Counted from the first letter of the stretch, positions 48,956 through 61,462 are shown. The stretch is 64,000 bases of DNA from Anastatus disparis (GCA_017163975.1 JAFFSR010000220.1:18804001-18868000), one strand, 5' to 3'. The notes: a model not told the origin generated them from the sequence alone. Program-made: numbers and translations.

Positions 48956-51900
48956 TTAATAATAAATTAATTAACTGATCGTTTAACAAATTTTCATTTT
49001 AAAAATTTTAAAAATAAAAGTTTAACAATAGTTTACACGCATGAATTTAAATAAAATAATTCATTATAGATCAAACTTTATTATTTAATTAATTTAATTA
49101 GAATTTAGCTCTACTAAAAAAATACAAACTATATCCCCCTTTTCTCTCGAGGAATTAAAATTTTACGCACGATACTCAAATGAACGACTAAAAATAAAAA
49201 TAAAAAAAAAGAAACGAAAAATATGCAAACTACTCGTTGGAAATTTAAACCATCAGCCACATAGGATCGTAAAGGAAAAACAGATAGAAAGAGAGAGAGA
49301 GAAAGAGGAAGGTCACATCGACTGGTAATTCAAGCGCTTTATTTTAAGTATCAAGAGGGCGCCCGCCGAAGAGCTAGTAACTACCGGCGCCGCTCGTAAA
49401 TAAAGTGCGTCGGCCACGAATGGGCGTTTCCATTTTCGCGCCTCTTAGAAATTTACCTGCAATATACACAACACCTTCTTTTTCTTCTTTTTTTTTCAGA
49501 AAAAAAAAAAGTTTTTCGAAGCTAATTCCGTTGATAAGAGTTAACTTATTAAATATAGTTGAACGAATATATGAGTTTGATGTTTTTTTTTTCCTTTTTT
49601 TTGGCAATCGTTATTATATGTTGAGTTTTAGGGGAGCAAAAAAAAAATGACATATGTGCTCGAGAGATGGGAAACATAAATATTTGAGGATGATGTGTGT
49701 TTGATGGAATCGAATTTTTTTTATTTTAGTAGTATATGCTCTGGAAATATTACTTTGTGTAAAATTAATGGCGTCTATATATATATATATATCCTAGACG
49801 GAAAGTGTATTTTGTTTTGTTTCAATTTCTGCATGAGGAAATTGATATTTTTCATTGAAACATCGGCTGTTTTATGTTTTTTAGTATATGAAAATAAAAT
49901 ATGATATTTTTAGTGCTAGTTTTTTAATAAAATTGTATCCCAAAATGTAATTTAGATTTTATGCAATGTTACGATTTCTTTTTTCTTATTTTAAAATATA
50001 AAAAAAAAAATATATAAGATATCATAATATTCATTTTATAGTTTTAAATATTTATAGTTAAATAAAATCATTTGTACAATAAGCTAATAAAGCAGTCATT
50101 TGAAGTAAATGTCTAACAAAGTAATAAAATGTCATTTGAAGTATTAACAATGCATAAACATGCTTATAATTCAAAAGCGAAGAGACTTTTGTACTCTCTT
50201 TGAGCGATCCGTTTCGCAAATAAAATAATTGAATGGCTTTACATTTTTATAATTAAATATGCATCTCTCTTCTATCCCCGAAAATTGTTTTATTTGCACT
50301 ACTGGGTTACAATACAGTACACAAACATCAGACTCTTTTTATCTTACGTAAGAAGCTTTTCCTTAAATATACCGAAAGGGTATAAAATTGTTGCTCTTTA
50401 AAGACGTTTTGTATATAGAATCTTAAAAAGGAATACGTTTAATGTTAAATTCATAGATAAGGATCGCTTCATATTTTTCCCCGGTCGCTTATACAGTCTT
50501 GCAATCTAACGGTTCTTATCAGAGAGCAAGCATCAAAAGCTTGTTCAGTTTTTGGTGTCCTCTTGTTTCTTCGTCTTCTTATTCTGCTGCTTCTTCTTCT
50601 TCGTCTTCTTAAGCTTGAAAAGAGAGGCTCTTTCCGTTACTATACGAAAACGAGCATGCTCGTTTTACTACTGTATAAACGTCGTCTCTTTCTACGTAAT
50701 TAGCCAAGGACGTTAATTTCGTAAATCGTGAATTTACCCTCAACGTGACTCTCTCTCTCTCTTTCTCTTTCGCTCTGTTTTCACGAGTAAAAGGCCCACG
50801 AAACAGGTCACTTTGATGCTTTGGTTCTTAGTACGAGCCAAAGTATGTAAACGCTGCACGTTTTGCTATAAGAATATTGGCCTAATTACATTTCTCTCCC
50901 AGTAATTTTACCGTGTTTCCTCTACTTTTAACGTGAAAGGTATGAAATTTTTAAATTTATAAAAATTGATTAGCTTATTATATTCTTTAAAAAAATATCT
51001 TTTTATTTAAACTGCAATGTAAATACTTCTTTTGTAAACAAATTGAATATCTATAATGTTTTAATATATACAAATTATTGTATTATTTGATCGAATAAAA
51101 AAAAAGAAAATGTTCATTAAGAAATTCATATATTTAAATCATACCATAGTAATATTTACATTATTAAGATTTAGAATTAAATAAAAATTTTTTCTACAAA
51201 AATATAGAAATTTCATATGTAACTAGGTCAACTAACTATCCATAATCTATCCTGTAAATAAATTTTTTTTTGTAAATGGCCACATTATAATATATACTTC
51301 ATATATCATTAAATATTTAGAAAAAAATCCAAGTTTATCAAAATTAAATTTTATCGAAAAAAATATTACTAAACGATTTCTTAGATAATGATAAAGTTAT
51401 TGATTTCCTTTCTAATAACATATTACTAAAGTTGGAAATTCAGTTTTAGTGAATACTTTCTCTAAAAATCATAGAAATGTATCAATTCAGTATTAAAATT
51501 GCACGAAGAAACCTTAAAAAATTAATAGCCGATTGAAGGAAGTTAACTTATAAACGTTTTATTTGATTCACCAAATGAAATTGCGTAAATTGGGAAGATG
51601 TCGTATATCTAGGAAGGCTTTTTTCCGGTCTGCAAGAACGAGGAACTCAAAGTATTCCTTATACGAATGCTGGAACGTATACAGAGTGAAAGAGAGAGGG
51701 AGAGAGAGAGAGAGAGAGAAAAGGGAAAGAAATAAAGATGGAAGAGACATTTTAAGTTAAGTCGGGTCCTTATGGACCAGTGCATGTCCTTGGCTTCTTC
51801 GCGTCGGCGAATTCTGATTAAATAAAATGTGTCGGATATGCTGGATTTAATTTAAAATAAGTAAGAGGGTGAAGGTGAAAGAGGCTCGAAAAGTTCACTT

Positions 51901-52271
51901 TATATTTTTTTTTTTAATGCTTTTCCAGAATAAATTGGAAATTATTGCTGAAACCCTTCGAATTGATCGAACACGTTCAATGAATAGAATGTATGTTCCT
52001 AAATTTTAATGTAATGATATAGTTTAAAGATTTATTATAAGTGCTTTGAAGTCTATTTAAAAGATTGCGGGACTTACTTTAATTTTTTTATTTCTTATTT
52101 TTTTTCAGCTAATTAAAAATGATAAGCTCGATGATTTATTATTTATAATAACATTTCTTGATCCTTTAAATGTCAAGAATAAAGATCTGGCAAGTTGAAA
52201 ATACCAAGATCTTTGTTCTAATCGCTCAAAGGGTTGAAAACTTACTGTCTCAATTATTTTAATTCAATATT
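48956..52271. other. Non-coding DNA with islands at about 49140-49480 and 50200-50940
   Basis: GA/CT runs and CpG patches; the ORFs are low complexity. Nothing else supported. Confidence 0.4.
51690..51720. repeat. (AG)n microsatellite
   Basis: AG run with one GGG interruption. Confidence 0.85.
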
Positions 52272-52580
52272 CACTGAAAAGGGAAGCGAACTGTGACTGT
52301 ACTCTACGGTACAATCGGTGTCATTTTTAGAATACAGTCAGCCTACGCGTCAAAATGCGAACTAGTAGTCTCTAGAGAAGACTCATTATTCTCTGAGCGA
52401 AGACCTGTTCATTTCTTCGAACAAAAAACATCGCGGAGAACACTCAAAACCTCGCAGAGAGCACTCATTATCCTCTAGAAAACACTAGCATCTCTCTCGT
52501 ACTTCAATGAATGTTCGCTATCGATACTAGCGCCACTCGCCGCCATAGAGTACAACCACTGTTCTAACCCCTTTTCAGTG
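52272..52580. mobile_element. 309-bp foldback element with CACTGAAAAGGG ends
   Basis: The left end CACTGAAAAGGG continues with GAACTGTG and TGTACTCTACGG, mirrored at the right by CCATAGAGTACA, CACTGTTC and CCCTTTTCAGTG. The interior holds about 20-nt subrepeats (GAGAACACTCA, GAGAGCACTCA, AGAAAACACTA). It is GC-richer than the flanks. No clear target duplication and no transposase ORF. Confidence 0.7.
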
Positions 52581-53001
52581 TTGACATTATTAAAATATTT
52601 AGAATAATTATTAATTTCAAGTAATTTAATCAAACGTACAATAAATGTTCCAACTCTTACTAAAATTTCAAAGAATATCAATAATTTTAACGCTAGGTAT
52701 CCTAAATGCGTTTAATGCAACTTGAATTAGAACATTTTACACTTGATAAATTACATGCTAATTTATAAATAGTATATTTAAAATTTTAAAACGAAATTAT
52801 ACATGTTTGGGTCTTATTTGGTTAAAAACTAATAGTTTTTTGCAGACTCTTCGCTATGTTGTTAGTTTGAATCATCTTAGAAAATGCTCTTCTTTTATAT
52901 AATCATTTATAAAATTAATAGTATTGATAATTTATAAAATGCTGTAAAGATATAAAAAAGAATAAAATAGATACAAATAGTCAATGCACTAATGTGAGTA
53001 T

Positions 53002-53194
53002 TTTTTTATTTAACGTCGCTATATTTATGCTATCATTATAATGCTAATTAGCGACGGAGGTCATCAGTCTGTTTGTGAACTGCAGCACATGTAACGTACA
53101 GTGGTGCTTGTAAAAATCGGCCGAGAGCGGGATTCGAACTCGAATCCTTGAAATTATGAATCCATCACTCTACTCACTGAGCTATTGAGACCTC
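53002..53194 (-). mobile_element. tRNA-derived SINE, copy 8 (extended-flank pair)
   Basis: Family body and head with GAGCTATTGAGACCTC at the 5' edge. About 100 bp beyond this edge (53195-53290) is shared with copy 9, unlike the other copies. Confidence 0.87.
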
Positions 53195-53290
53195 AAGAGA
53201 GAAACTTACAGAATCACAAAAATTACTACACTAAAAACATTATTACAATCGTGGTAAAATTTACTATGATAGTAATAATGTTTTCTATGC
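53195..53290. repeat. Flanking block shared with 59257-59352
   Basis: GAGAGAAACTTACAGAATCA, CAAAAATTACTACACTA, GGTAAAATTTACTATGATAG and TAATAATGTTT recur in order, with small changes, next to SINE copy 9. Either an older repeat that received the SINE before duplicating, or a 5'-extended SINE subfamily. Confidence 0.7.
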
Positions 53291-56200
53291 TAATAGCATA
53301 ATTTACTATAAGTATAAAAAATTTTTCTATGCACGGAAATTTTTTCAATATTTCATAAAACATTTTTTTCCGTGTAAAAGTAAGACAATTATTATGTTCT
53401 GATTAATCAAAATTAATTATTTTTTATATCTTAAATAATATAATAAAAAAAATAAATATCAGAAATATTAAAATACATGATTTGCATCCTTTTTGAAGGT
53501 GACAGGGAAATCCGATTACTCGAAAGACTTGTATTTGAAGGAAAATATGACTTCTTTGCGTAAAGCTTTTTCTACGGCTCTTCTTATTTTTTCTTTCCTC
53601 GTTCGTTTTCTCGTCTTTCTTCTTAAGCGTCATCTCTTGCGCACACCCTAAGGTATTCTGAAACGCATTCACCAGATGATCGATCACGACTGATTGCCGA
53701 TTCGGGAATTTCAAAACTCTCAGAGGTGTGTATATATGTTGGATGATAACACATCGTAATGCCAAGTTTAAATTTAGTACTCGAAATCGTAAATGTGCTT
53801 TTAAAAGAAAAATAAGTTAAAAATATGTAGCCAAATTTATTTTTATTATATAATTTTTGTTTATTTTCCAAATTTAAAAGAATAAATATTAAATTATTGA
53901 TGTTATTTCATTTTTAAACATTTCAGTTGCTTTACTTGTGTTATTAATGTTCTATATTTTGAAATACTGAATCTGAATTTATTAAATTGTCTCTATGATT
54001 AATTCAATTTTTGTTATGAACAATTTAATTAAAATGCTGTTAATCATGAAAATCAATACTTTATTGAAGCAAAACTGGTCTTTGTTAACATAAAAATTTT
54101 TTATTAATAATATATCTCTATCTTCGTTAAACCTAATCGGCTTACTTTAAATCTTGTCAACTTTATAATAATTTTATGATGATAAGATCTCTGAACATTA
54201 TTTTGAAACTAATAATAATTTATAGAAGTTATACAAAAATGGCCTTTTTATATTCGTCTTTAATATCCATTTTCTTTACTTAAATACAAAAAAATACATA
54301 AAGAATTTACTAAATTCGAAGCTATACGCATAAATAATTCGTATTTGAGTTTATTGAACATCATATTATAAACTTGAGATATTACAATTTTGTCTGGGTT
54401 TCATGAATTTTCTGTTAATGTTAAAATGAAAAATATACAAATTGTATTACTGCATAATTTCAATATGGGTAAATGGATAAGCACTATATTGCAATTCTTA
54501 CAACTTTGAATCCTGATAAATTTTTAAATTCATTAGAACTTCAACCAAAAACCTTTTACATTTAATTTTTCAAATCCTCAATAAACCTTTTTATCTAACA
54601 ATTGTTAAAATGGTATTTTTAAAAGTTTAGTAAATAGATTTCTTTGAAAAATAGTTTCGACGTTTCTCCAAGTTGTTTAAGCTCCAATAAAAGCACTTTC
54701 TGAATAATAGATAGACCAGAGGATTTTTAAAAGCTCCCAGTAGCATTATCTCCAAAAAGTTTTTTTTTCTCGCGTCATTTCACCAAATTCTAAAGCTTAC
54801 ATGTTGTACGTTTACTCATTTATTAAAGAGGTTATAACACCCCTTTTCCTCTCCGAAAAAAGTCTATTTAAAAGCAAAATACAAAACTACTATGGTGCAC
54901 GGGAAAATGTTGTTAAGACTGACAGGTCTCCCGGTATTGTGTGCAACACTGCTACAAAACCGCTAACGTCATTTCATTCGCTTTCGTAAGGTCACCCCCC
55001 TTAAACTCGCTGAAAATCTGGCAAATAAATTTAAACTGCTTTCCCTTAGGAAATTGCTAAAACTTAATTTGACTAATTTTGCAAAGAGCGTAGTATATAT
55101 AGACAAATTCTAAAGGTTCATACAGCTACTGCTTCCATTTTAAAGGATTTCATAGTTATTGTCGGATACGATAATGTTTAACATTAATGAAGAGAAGATA
55201 AAATTTTTTCATGGAAAAAAAAAATGTTTATCATTCGTTATTGTTGACTGAAAAGTGAGCAATTTCAGCATGATTACCCACGGGAAATCTTATTTTATAT
55301 GCGTTGAGATATGCGAGTCATTTTACATGCGTACATAGCGCGTACGAGGATAATACGTTATGATGTTGCATGCATACGTTGGCGCATGCATTATAATTTT
55401 GTAAGTGAAAATGCACTACATTGTAAATGAGTATATATTAAAAAGTTGGAAAAAAAAAAGTTGTAAAATATATCTCTCTTTTTTTCTAAAATATTGTATT
55501 CTTCGGTAACCTCTTCGGTATGTACGAAGAATTTCATGTAAATTTTTGCTATAGATATATACCGGAGTAGTTAAGTCAAAATTTAAATGGAAAATTCTGA
55601 TTTATAAAATAATCTCGTTTGCAGTTTGAAATTTAATCGTGATCATAATGAAATTTAAAAGCAATTTTAAAATTAATATAAGCTGAAATCAAAATGTTAA
55701 AATAATGTAATATTGAATATCGTTAGTTTATTTAATAAAAATTCCAATAATATATTTTATATTATTAATCGCTTAATGTTTAAAATCTTGAATTTTATTT
55801 AATTTCTTAAATAAATTGAAATTTATTTAATTTTTATTCTTTATCATAATTTTTATTTAATTAACATTTATTAATTTAATCAATATGTTACAAACAATCC
55901 TCTAAGATGATTTGTAGTGTTACTGACCTCAAAATTAAAAAAATCTCTATTTTTGTAATATATTGTAACTTAAGTTGGACCAAATCGAACGCAGAAAAAA
56001 GTCAAAACTTTTCTCAAGACAAAACGATAAGTGTTCGACATTTGTTTTTTTTCAAGTTTAAATAAGCTTATCATACAAGAAAAGGACGAAGAAGAGAAAA
56101 TAACTTGAGAAGAAAAAAAAAGAAAAGTAAGAACAATAAAAAAATTATTGACAAACTACGTTTTCCACGAGTACTGCGAGTTCTTCAAAAATATCTTTGT

Positions 56201-57949
56201 ACTTTTTTTTTTCCTTGCTGATATATTTTTATGATTATCCTCGTACTGAAATTTTCCAGGCTTATTTTCTTTTCTAGCGTCCAATATACTTGGCAATATA
56301 AGAGATATTCACTTATACTAAAGGAGTATATTGCATCTAAAACTAGATGGAGCGATATTTTCCTTCTGAATCTTTATGTCAAAAGTATTTTATGCGAATA
56401 ATAAAAAAAAATAAAATAGTGAGCCGTGAAAAAAAATATATTCATGTCTTATAACAAATAATATTAAAAAATATTTGCATAAACTAAAACTACAGTTTTT
56501 TAATATTTTTAGTCTAAAAATTTTAACTATATATTTTTTTTTTGTTTTTAATTTTTTAATACGATTAACTAAATTTTTTTATCTGAAACGAAATATCTTA
56601 TTGTGAGTAATAACTTTCTAATGCAACAATAATAGTAATAATAATGATAATAATAATGTAAAGTAAGTGCTTACTAATCAATAACAAAATAACATCTCCT
56701 CGATATTAGTTCATAAATTTAATAACGTATGCTTTCCCGATTTACCGATCAACGCAGATTATGCTAATGAGCAAATAATCCGATTAAGATATTAGTAACG
56801 GTAGGAGCATCTGGAGTTTGATCGGTAGCCAATTCTCTCTTTTCTTTTCTTCTGTCTTCCTCTTATAATGCCTTTATAAGTCTTTGGCTTATAAAAATTA
56901 TTCTTTTATCTTTATCTTCTTGTTTTTTTACATATAAATTTATTCTTTTTTTTTTAATAATAAATTTGTGAAAATGTTAATAATTTAATGTTAACATGTA
57001 TACGAACAAAAATTCCGATAATAAATTACAATCTTGTATGAGTTTTTATCTTTTTTTATTATTATTGATTATTTATTGTAAAATCACTTGTAATGACTAT
57101 TTTAACGTCTTATACCACTTATATATGTTTTTTATAAACATTTTTTACTTTAAATGAAATAAAACTTGAAATTTAAATAGAAATTTGACTAAAATAATAA
57201 AGTTACTTTTCAGTTATTTATATGGAAGAGTAAATATGCAAAAAGGAAAATACAGTTGTAATAATTAAGTCATTAACTTTGCTCTTATGGTAATTTTTAA
57301 TAATCATACCAAAGAAAGTGGAAACCATTAAAGTGCAGTAATATTAAAAGTACTAATATAATGAAAATATTTTCTGGAAATTTTTAAATTTTTAAGTGTA
57401 CTGATTTGATCTTTAATAGGACTGCCGATTATATTTCCCATATTAACTCTCTAGAGGTTTTATAATTGAAACAAACATTTTACTGAATGATAAAAGTTCG
57501 AAATCTGTAATTCTCGTAAATTTGTGATTAAGCAAAAAAAATTCAGTTGTGTAATTTTCATTTCGAGCAAATCAGCTAATTAAAAAAAAGTATATCGGTT
57601 TTATTTATTCAAATACTCAATATGTTCATGTAATCATTATTGTCATTAATTGTATACATGCGACATAAGCTCATAATTTCGAGGCGAATGGAAATTTTAA
57701 ATTTAGAATTACAAAGCTTTTCAATACGTTTAAATCGTATTAAAAATGTTCGTAATATCATAAAATTAATGTTACGAATATTTTTATAACATCAATGTTT
57801 TGATAGAAAAATGAACGGAAAGAAAAATAAATACATATAACGATGATAAAAATTTACTATCTACAGACTACAAATTACATAACTAATGATAAGATTTGAT
57901 GCTAATTATGAAAGAAATATTGACACAAATACATATGTTAAATAATAAT
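53291..57949. other. AT-rich non-coding DNA
   Basis: A GC-richer patch at 53490-53760 with overlapping minus ORFs that lack ATG or domains, a CACGGAAA/TTTCCGTG inverted pair at 53332-53374, and an ATG ORF at 54801-54989 with no recognisable features. Confidence 0.4.
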
Positions 57950-57955
57950 TTTATT
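57950..57955 (-). terminator. Poly(A) signal AATAAA for the four-cysteine peptide gene
   Basis: AATAAA on the minus strand, about 115 nt past the TAA of exon 3. It is the first canonical signal I see downstream of the stop. In a genome this AT-rich the hexamer also occurs by chance, so the support is positional. Confidence 0.45.
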
Positions 57956-58069
57956 AATGTAAATTACTTGTTATATTACAGTGCAGTAAAAAGGAATGAA
58001 TGATTTTTAATTATTTTACAGGAAAAATTTACAACTTTTGCTAATTGATTTGATGATATTTACTGGTTT

Positions 58070-60062
58070 TTATGAACCTCCTTCAACACAACTGAAAAAT
58101 AAAATAAAATATATCATTAATAATTTTTTAATCAATTAAAATATCAACGAAATTAATAGTTTTATCTATTTTTTATTTTATTATACTTATTAAATGATCT
58201 ATAAGTTATCAATAAATAATCATCATTAATACAAGTCAAATTTTTGCAATATTTGTTAAGTCAACAATGGATTATTTTAAAATAAAAAAATTATTACTAA
58301 TTATTAAATTAAAATAAAATTTTTCTCTTCAAATTAATTTGTGTCTACTAATATTTTTACACTTTTAGACGTGACAGGGAAGTCAATAAAATATTTTTAT
58401 CATCGAAAATGAGATAAAACGTATCTAATCATTATGTGTAACATTATTTTTTCATAATCATGTTTTCATAATAACGTTTTTTCAACTTGAAAATTGAGAT
58501 TTTAATTTTTATATATTTACGTAAGTAATTAAAATTCATTATCAATATGAAAATAATAAAACAGACTTACTCTATTCCGGTGACAGTTAGTCCATATGAT
58601 TGCTCGATGCATTGGTAATCTTTACATTTTTTACTTTCTTTCCTGGCTGTTTCGGCAACTTTTTCACAAGCAGCTTTATCCCAATCAGCTGGTGTAAGAT
58701 CTACTCCTATGAATTTTTTTAAAATTTTAATTAAACTCATTAAAATAAAAAAAATCTTCTGTTTAAATATTTATTAAATTTTTAGGGCTAATTTTTTTTT
58801 ATAATGAACATCGCTGTTTATTAAATTACTGATTATATGGAATTTCGATAATCATTGTTTCATTTAATTTAAGAAATCTTTTTATAATGCAAATTGAAAA
58901 TAGCACCATTTAAAAATATTAATACATCTTTTTTTTTTATATTTTAGTCCTATCAATCATTTTTAGAACAGTATCTAGAATAAAATATTATAATATTTAT
59001 TATTAATAAAAAAATGATGCACCAAATCCAACTAAAAAAAATACACTTTGGTGTCATTTGGTGCATCATTTTTTAAATATTTTTAATTTTTATTTAACGT
59101 CGCTAATTAGCGACGGAGGTTTCTCAGTGTGTTTGCGATCAAAGCACATGCATTGTATACAGTGGTGCTCGTACAAATCTTCCGAGAGCGGGATTCGAAC
59201 CCGAAACCCCGAAGATTACGAATCCACCGCTCTACCGACTGAGCTATTGAGACCTCGGGAGAGAAACTTACAAAATCACAAAAATTACTATACTACTAAA
59301 TAAAAACATCGTTACAATCATAGTAAAATTTAGTATAATTGTAATAATGTTTGTGGTAAAACACCATATTTATTAGAAAACTCAGACAAGAAAAAATTGT
59401 AGGAACAAAAAGAATCTTAATTGAAAATAACTTTTTTATTTGATTATATTTTCAATTATTATAAAACTTTGAAAATCTTTTATTAATTTTTCATTACACT
59501 CATTGTTATAATATTCGAATTATTTGAACAATTTTCGTTTTCTGAAATTGTAAAATTTACAGAAAGTGTTGATGGGTACGTAATGGGTAAAAATTATTGT
59601 TTTAATTTGAAATGTTTTTTTTTGTATTACAGAAAGAGTATTTTATAAATATTAATTGAAGTGTTCTTGCAGTTTTTTTTCAGTTTTTTCATACTAAAAT
59701 TTTCTGATATATTATATGCATTTATTTATTATTATATTTAATATTTACAACTGACTCCAAATACTCAAAAAGGAAAATAAATAGTGGATAATAACTACCT
59801 ATATAGTAAATATTTAATTAAAGTCTTATTTAAATAATTTAAAATTATTACAGTTTTTATAGAAACATTAATAACTAAAATATAGTACACGAAGTTTGAA
59901 AAAAATTTAAAGTACTCTTCATACTATATTATTAACAAATAATATAAAAACTGAACAAAATAATTAAAAAATAAAACAAAAAAACAAACCTCCGTTACTC
60001 GTTGGTTTACTCAAAACGCAAACGACGAGCGCCAGCGTCAAAAACACTATTGCGTATTTCAT
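58070..60062 (-). CDS. Three-exon gene for a small secreted four-cysteine peptide (76 aa), unrecognised family
   Basis: Exons on the minus strand: 60062-59990, 58706-58571 and 58091-58070, giving 231 nt with the stop. Exon 1 starts at ATG with good signal-peptide structure (MKYAIVFLTLALVVCVLS, likely cut before KPTSNG) and ends at donor G|GTTTGT, phase 1. Exon 2 follows acceptor ATAG|GA and encodes GVDLTPADWDKAACEK and then a lysine-rich segment (KESKKCKDYQC), ending at donor GA|GTAAGT, phase 2. Exon 3 follows acceptor TTTTTCAG|T and encodes DCVEGGS and TAA. The joined frame stays open through both junctions. The mature part has cysteines at residues 38, 52, 57 and 71, spaced 13, 4 and 13, which suggests two disulfides in a small, probably helical, extracellular peptide. 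Intron 1 (1,283 bp) carries a SINE and a hairpin; intron 2 is 479 bp. A TATA box lies about 70 bp upstream and AATAAA about 115 nt downstream of the stop. I do not recognise a family; venom, salivary, reproductive or immune secreted peptide are all possible. The splice model is inference from sequence alone. Confidence 0.75.
59009..59074. repeat. Hairpin AAAAATGATGCACCAAAT next to a SINE
   Basis: Arms of about 19 bp (ATGATGCACCAAAT and ATTTGGTGCATCAT plus A/T extension) around a loop of roughly 28 bp. It lies in intron 1 of the four-cysteine peptide gene, directly beside the SINE tail at 59084. Confidence 0.6.
59084..59256 (-). mobile_element. tRNA-derived SINE, copy 9, internally deleted (extended-flank pair)
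   Basis: Lacks about 30 bp between AACGTCGC and TAATTAGCGAC. The head is well kept (GCTCTACCGACTGAGC). It shares GAGCTATTGAGACCTC and about 100 bp of flank (to about 59352) with copy 8. Lies in intron 1 of the four-cysteine peptide gene, on the same strand as that gene. Confidence 0.87.
59257..59352. repeat. Flanking block shared with 53195-53290
   Basis: Partner of the block beside copy 8: GAGAGAAACTTACAAAATCA, CAAAAATTACTATACTA, AGTAAAATTTAGTATAATTG, TAATAATGTTT. It carries a short insertion (CTAAATAAAAACATC) relative to copy 8. Confidence 0.7.
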
Positions 60063-60130
60063 CTTGAAACGATAATAACAGCCACAAGTTTAACTTTACT
60101 TCTGTATGTCCCGTGAGGAGTTTCGACGAC

Positions 60131-60139
60131 TTTATATAT
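60131..60139 (-). promoter_or_regulatory. TATA box of the four-cysteine peptide gene
   Basis: The minus strand reads ATATATAAA here. A TCA initiator-like triplet lies about 25 nt downstream (around 60115-60113), which would give a leader of about 50 nt before the ATG at 60062. Spacing and order fit a TATA-type insect promoter for a highly expressed secreted product. Confidence 0.6.
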
Positions 60140-60382
60140 CCAACCAGTCTATTCACTTCTACAAGGCAAACTTCTTATTTTCAAGATAAGATTATCCTCA
60201 TCCCGCATAATATAATCAATAGCGATGTTACAACTAAACGATTTATTTACTATGTTTTGCCTCGATATTTTTTTTGCTTCAGTATTTATTTGGCCTTTTA
60301 ATGCGTCAATACTTTATTTATTTACATTATTTTTATTTTAGATTTATATTAATTAAAAAAAAAAAATATTTTGATGAATTTA

Positions 60383-60406
60383 ATATTATTATTATTATTA
60401 TTATTA
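60383..60406. repeat. (ATT)n microsatellite
   Basis: About seven ATT units upstream of the four-cysteine peptide gene. Confidence 0.85.
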
Positions 60407-61362
60407 CTAATTATCTACTCTGCTTTAATTTGTTTAAAAAAATTGTATTTTAAAATAATTTAGATAAATCAATACATATTAAATAAATTAAAGATTATTC
60501 TTTTTAGTGTCAATATTTCAAATAGTGAAGTAAATACTGCTAATGAAGTAATTTTTATAATTTATTTATTATATTATTACATTGTAAAATAAAATTTTCT
60601 TTATGCGAAGAATATTATAATTACATAAGATGAGGTAATCCGTGCTTATGTTAATTATATAAACGAGCATAATTTAAATAACAAAGCTATTTACTTTTGA
60701 TTTATATTTCAGTTTACTGTTAAGATGGCAAACAAATATCGGAAAAAAAGTATTTTTTTCTTCTAAATCTTAATTAAATGTATAATCGATTCTTTTTAGA
60801 ATTCTATTGAAGAGAATACATGAATATTAAATATTTTTATGAATTTACGTGTTGCTTAATATTAGACATGAAGTTAAGACGTTTAATTAAGCAGTTCTAA
60901 AAATAATTTTAAAAAATAGGAAAAAATAATGTCGCTGTGTTAATAATTTTAAAAATTATGACAAGCTCATCCTTTAAAAAACTAAATAAATGTATAAATA
61001 AAAATGAGGAAATATATTATTAAAAAATTCCATATGGCATTCCTTTAGCTTATGCCATTCGTCTTTGAAAATTTTCATTCTCTCTTTCTCGTTTGATTTG
61101 ATTTATCTCATGTAAGCTATATAAACGTCGTAGAGTGTACGCTTCGAAGGCAACTCGATTAAACTTATATACCCCTGGTGTATATAGACTGGTATAACAG
61201 CGTCGACGGTATATATCCGGTAACCGGTCAGAAAAGGGGAAGCTAAACACGCGCCACCTTACACTCAACTAAGTGTAATATATAATGGATTTTTTAGCCG
61301 GATGCTGCGAACTGTCCATACATCATCCAAGCCTACACTTCCGTCGTGTGGCCTTAGCCTTT

Positions 61363-61385
61363 CTACTACTACTACTACTACTACT
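61363..61385. repeat. (CTA)n microsatellite
   Basis: About seven CTA units in the 61.0-61.6 kb island. Confidence 0.85.
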
Positions 61386-61411
61386 GGCTATACGCGAAAA
61401 TACGCACGAAA

Positions 61412-61413
<2 letters not shown>

Positions 61414-61461
<48 letters not shown>
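61414..61461. repeat. (TA)n microsatellite, first of a pair
   Basis: Alternating TA with a single G interruption (TATGTATA). Confidence 0.9.

Positions 61462-61462
<1 letters not shown>

Noticed and set aside
53424..53871. Overlapping minus-strand ORFs of 113 and 82 aa
   Set aside because: The longer one starts at TTG. Both end in or include low-complexity Lys/Phe runs and no domain is recognisable.
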